From: Thermoleophilaceae bacterium
GTDB taxonomy: Bacteria; Actinomycetota; Thermoleophilia; Solirubrobacterales; Thermoleophilaceae
Direction of reading: 5' to 3'
Assembly: GCA_013812485.1 (NCBI GenBank)
Contig: JACCTJ010000237.1
Location: forward strand, 1 to 5,902
DNA: 5,902 bases
The notes below the pieces were generated by a model that did not search any database, had not been told where the DNA came from, and was given only the letters and a program-made list of their open reading frames with translations. The translations under genes and the position numbers were made by a program. How positions within the stretch are numbered: the first letter of the stretch is position 1; the number at the start of each line of letters is the position of its first letter. Shown one piece after another: positions 5,698-5,902 of this stretch.

Positions 5698-5902
5698 TCA
5701 CACAGCCGCTCGCGCGTGCTCGGCCTCGGCCACCCATTCCTCCGCGAGGGCGGGTTTGTCATGCCACAGGTGCGGATGGGCAATGCGGTAAAAGGCCTTG
5801 TGCACCCGAGCAGCTGCGAGCACTCGCTGTAGCTCGCTCGCGCTCCGGGGGACTACAGGCGCATCCTCGAGCGCCCCGAGGTACGAATCGAGCAACCTTC
5901 GT
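5698..5902 (-). CDS. C-terminal end of an unidentified protein, possibly a kinase-like phosphotransferase
   Basis: An open frame enters from the right edge and stops at 5698, giving 67 visible residues. Only the C-terminus is present: the TTG at 5895 has GAAGG directly against it with no spacer, so a start there is unlikely. The sequence is helical, with LLDSYLGALEDAPVVP, then an ELQRVLAAARVHKAFYRIAH helix and a charged helix ending in EHARAAV. The order of a LLDSYL-type helix, a short Pro loop and a helix with a (V/L)xKAxY core resembles the C-terminal end of APH-like kinases of the maltokinase type. That is a weak resemblance recalled from the family, not a firm assignment. The 40-nt gap to glycosyltransferase A on the same strand makes it a likely operon member. 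Confidence 0.65.
   Translation of the reverse strand, partial: RRLLDSYLGALEDAPVVPRSASELQRVLAAARVHKAFYRIAHPHLWHDKPALAEEWVAEAEHARAAV

Noticed and set aside
5658..5783. N-terminal extension of glycosyltransferase A to 5783
   Set aside because: It overlaps the upstream gene, reads Arg/Pro-rich, and the ATG at 5657 begins at the first beta strand with AAAGGGG ahead of it.
1..5902. tRNA, rRNA, CRISPR array, insertion sequence or integrase
   Set aside because: No direct repeat array, cloverleaf-like segment, transposase motif or terminal inverted repeats were seen by eye on either strand.

Overview
The window is GC-rich bacterial DNA with strong G/C preference at third codon positions, GTG and TTG starts, and Shine-Dalgarno sites of the GGAGG type. 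This suits a high-GC actinobacterium. A Thermoleophilia/Solirubrobacterales-like lineage is a guess from the general look of the proteins, not something the sequence proves. Almost all coding capacity is on the minus strand.

Left end (1-736): the 5' part of etfB, the beta subunit of electron transfer flavoprotein, reads leftward out of the window from a TTG start at 631. Its upstream region holds a candidate promoter (-35 728-733, -10 703-708) whose -35 box sits inside a perfect 9-bp inverted repeat at 715-736, a likely repressor operator. Next (827-1042, plus strand) is a small ORF with a C-x2-C-x19-H-x2-C zinc-finger-like pattern. It ends inside a 12-bp inverted repeat (1036-1078) that could act as a bidirectional terminator between it and the converging operon.

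Main body (1100-5902, minus strand, transcribed right to left): an apparent operon. In transcription order it contains the C-terminal end of an unidentified protein (5698-5902), GT-B-type glycosyltransferase A (4482-5657), glycosyltransferase B (3301-4485, start overlapping A's stop as GTGA), an APH/choline-kinase-fold phosphotransferase (2283-3284), and glycosyltransferase C (1100-2215). The three glycosyltransferases are clear paralogs along their whole length. They share an N-terminal LQY-LGL block, a central ADLLIN-SG / DP block, and a strongly conserved C-terminal GYV-GW-DR-LAS-RP-Q-TG block.

How they may work together (inference): three sequential sugar transfers with similar donors onto one growing glycan, glycolipid or small-molecule acceptor, plus a kinase that phosphorylates a sugar, an amino-alcohol or the product. 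The tight spacing supports co-expression. No transporter, polymerase, transposase, tRNA, rRNA or CRISPR array is visible.
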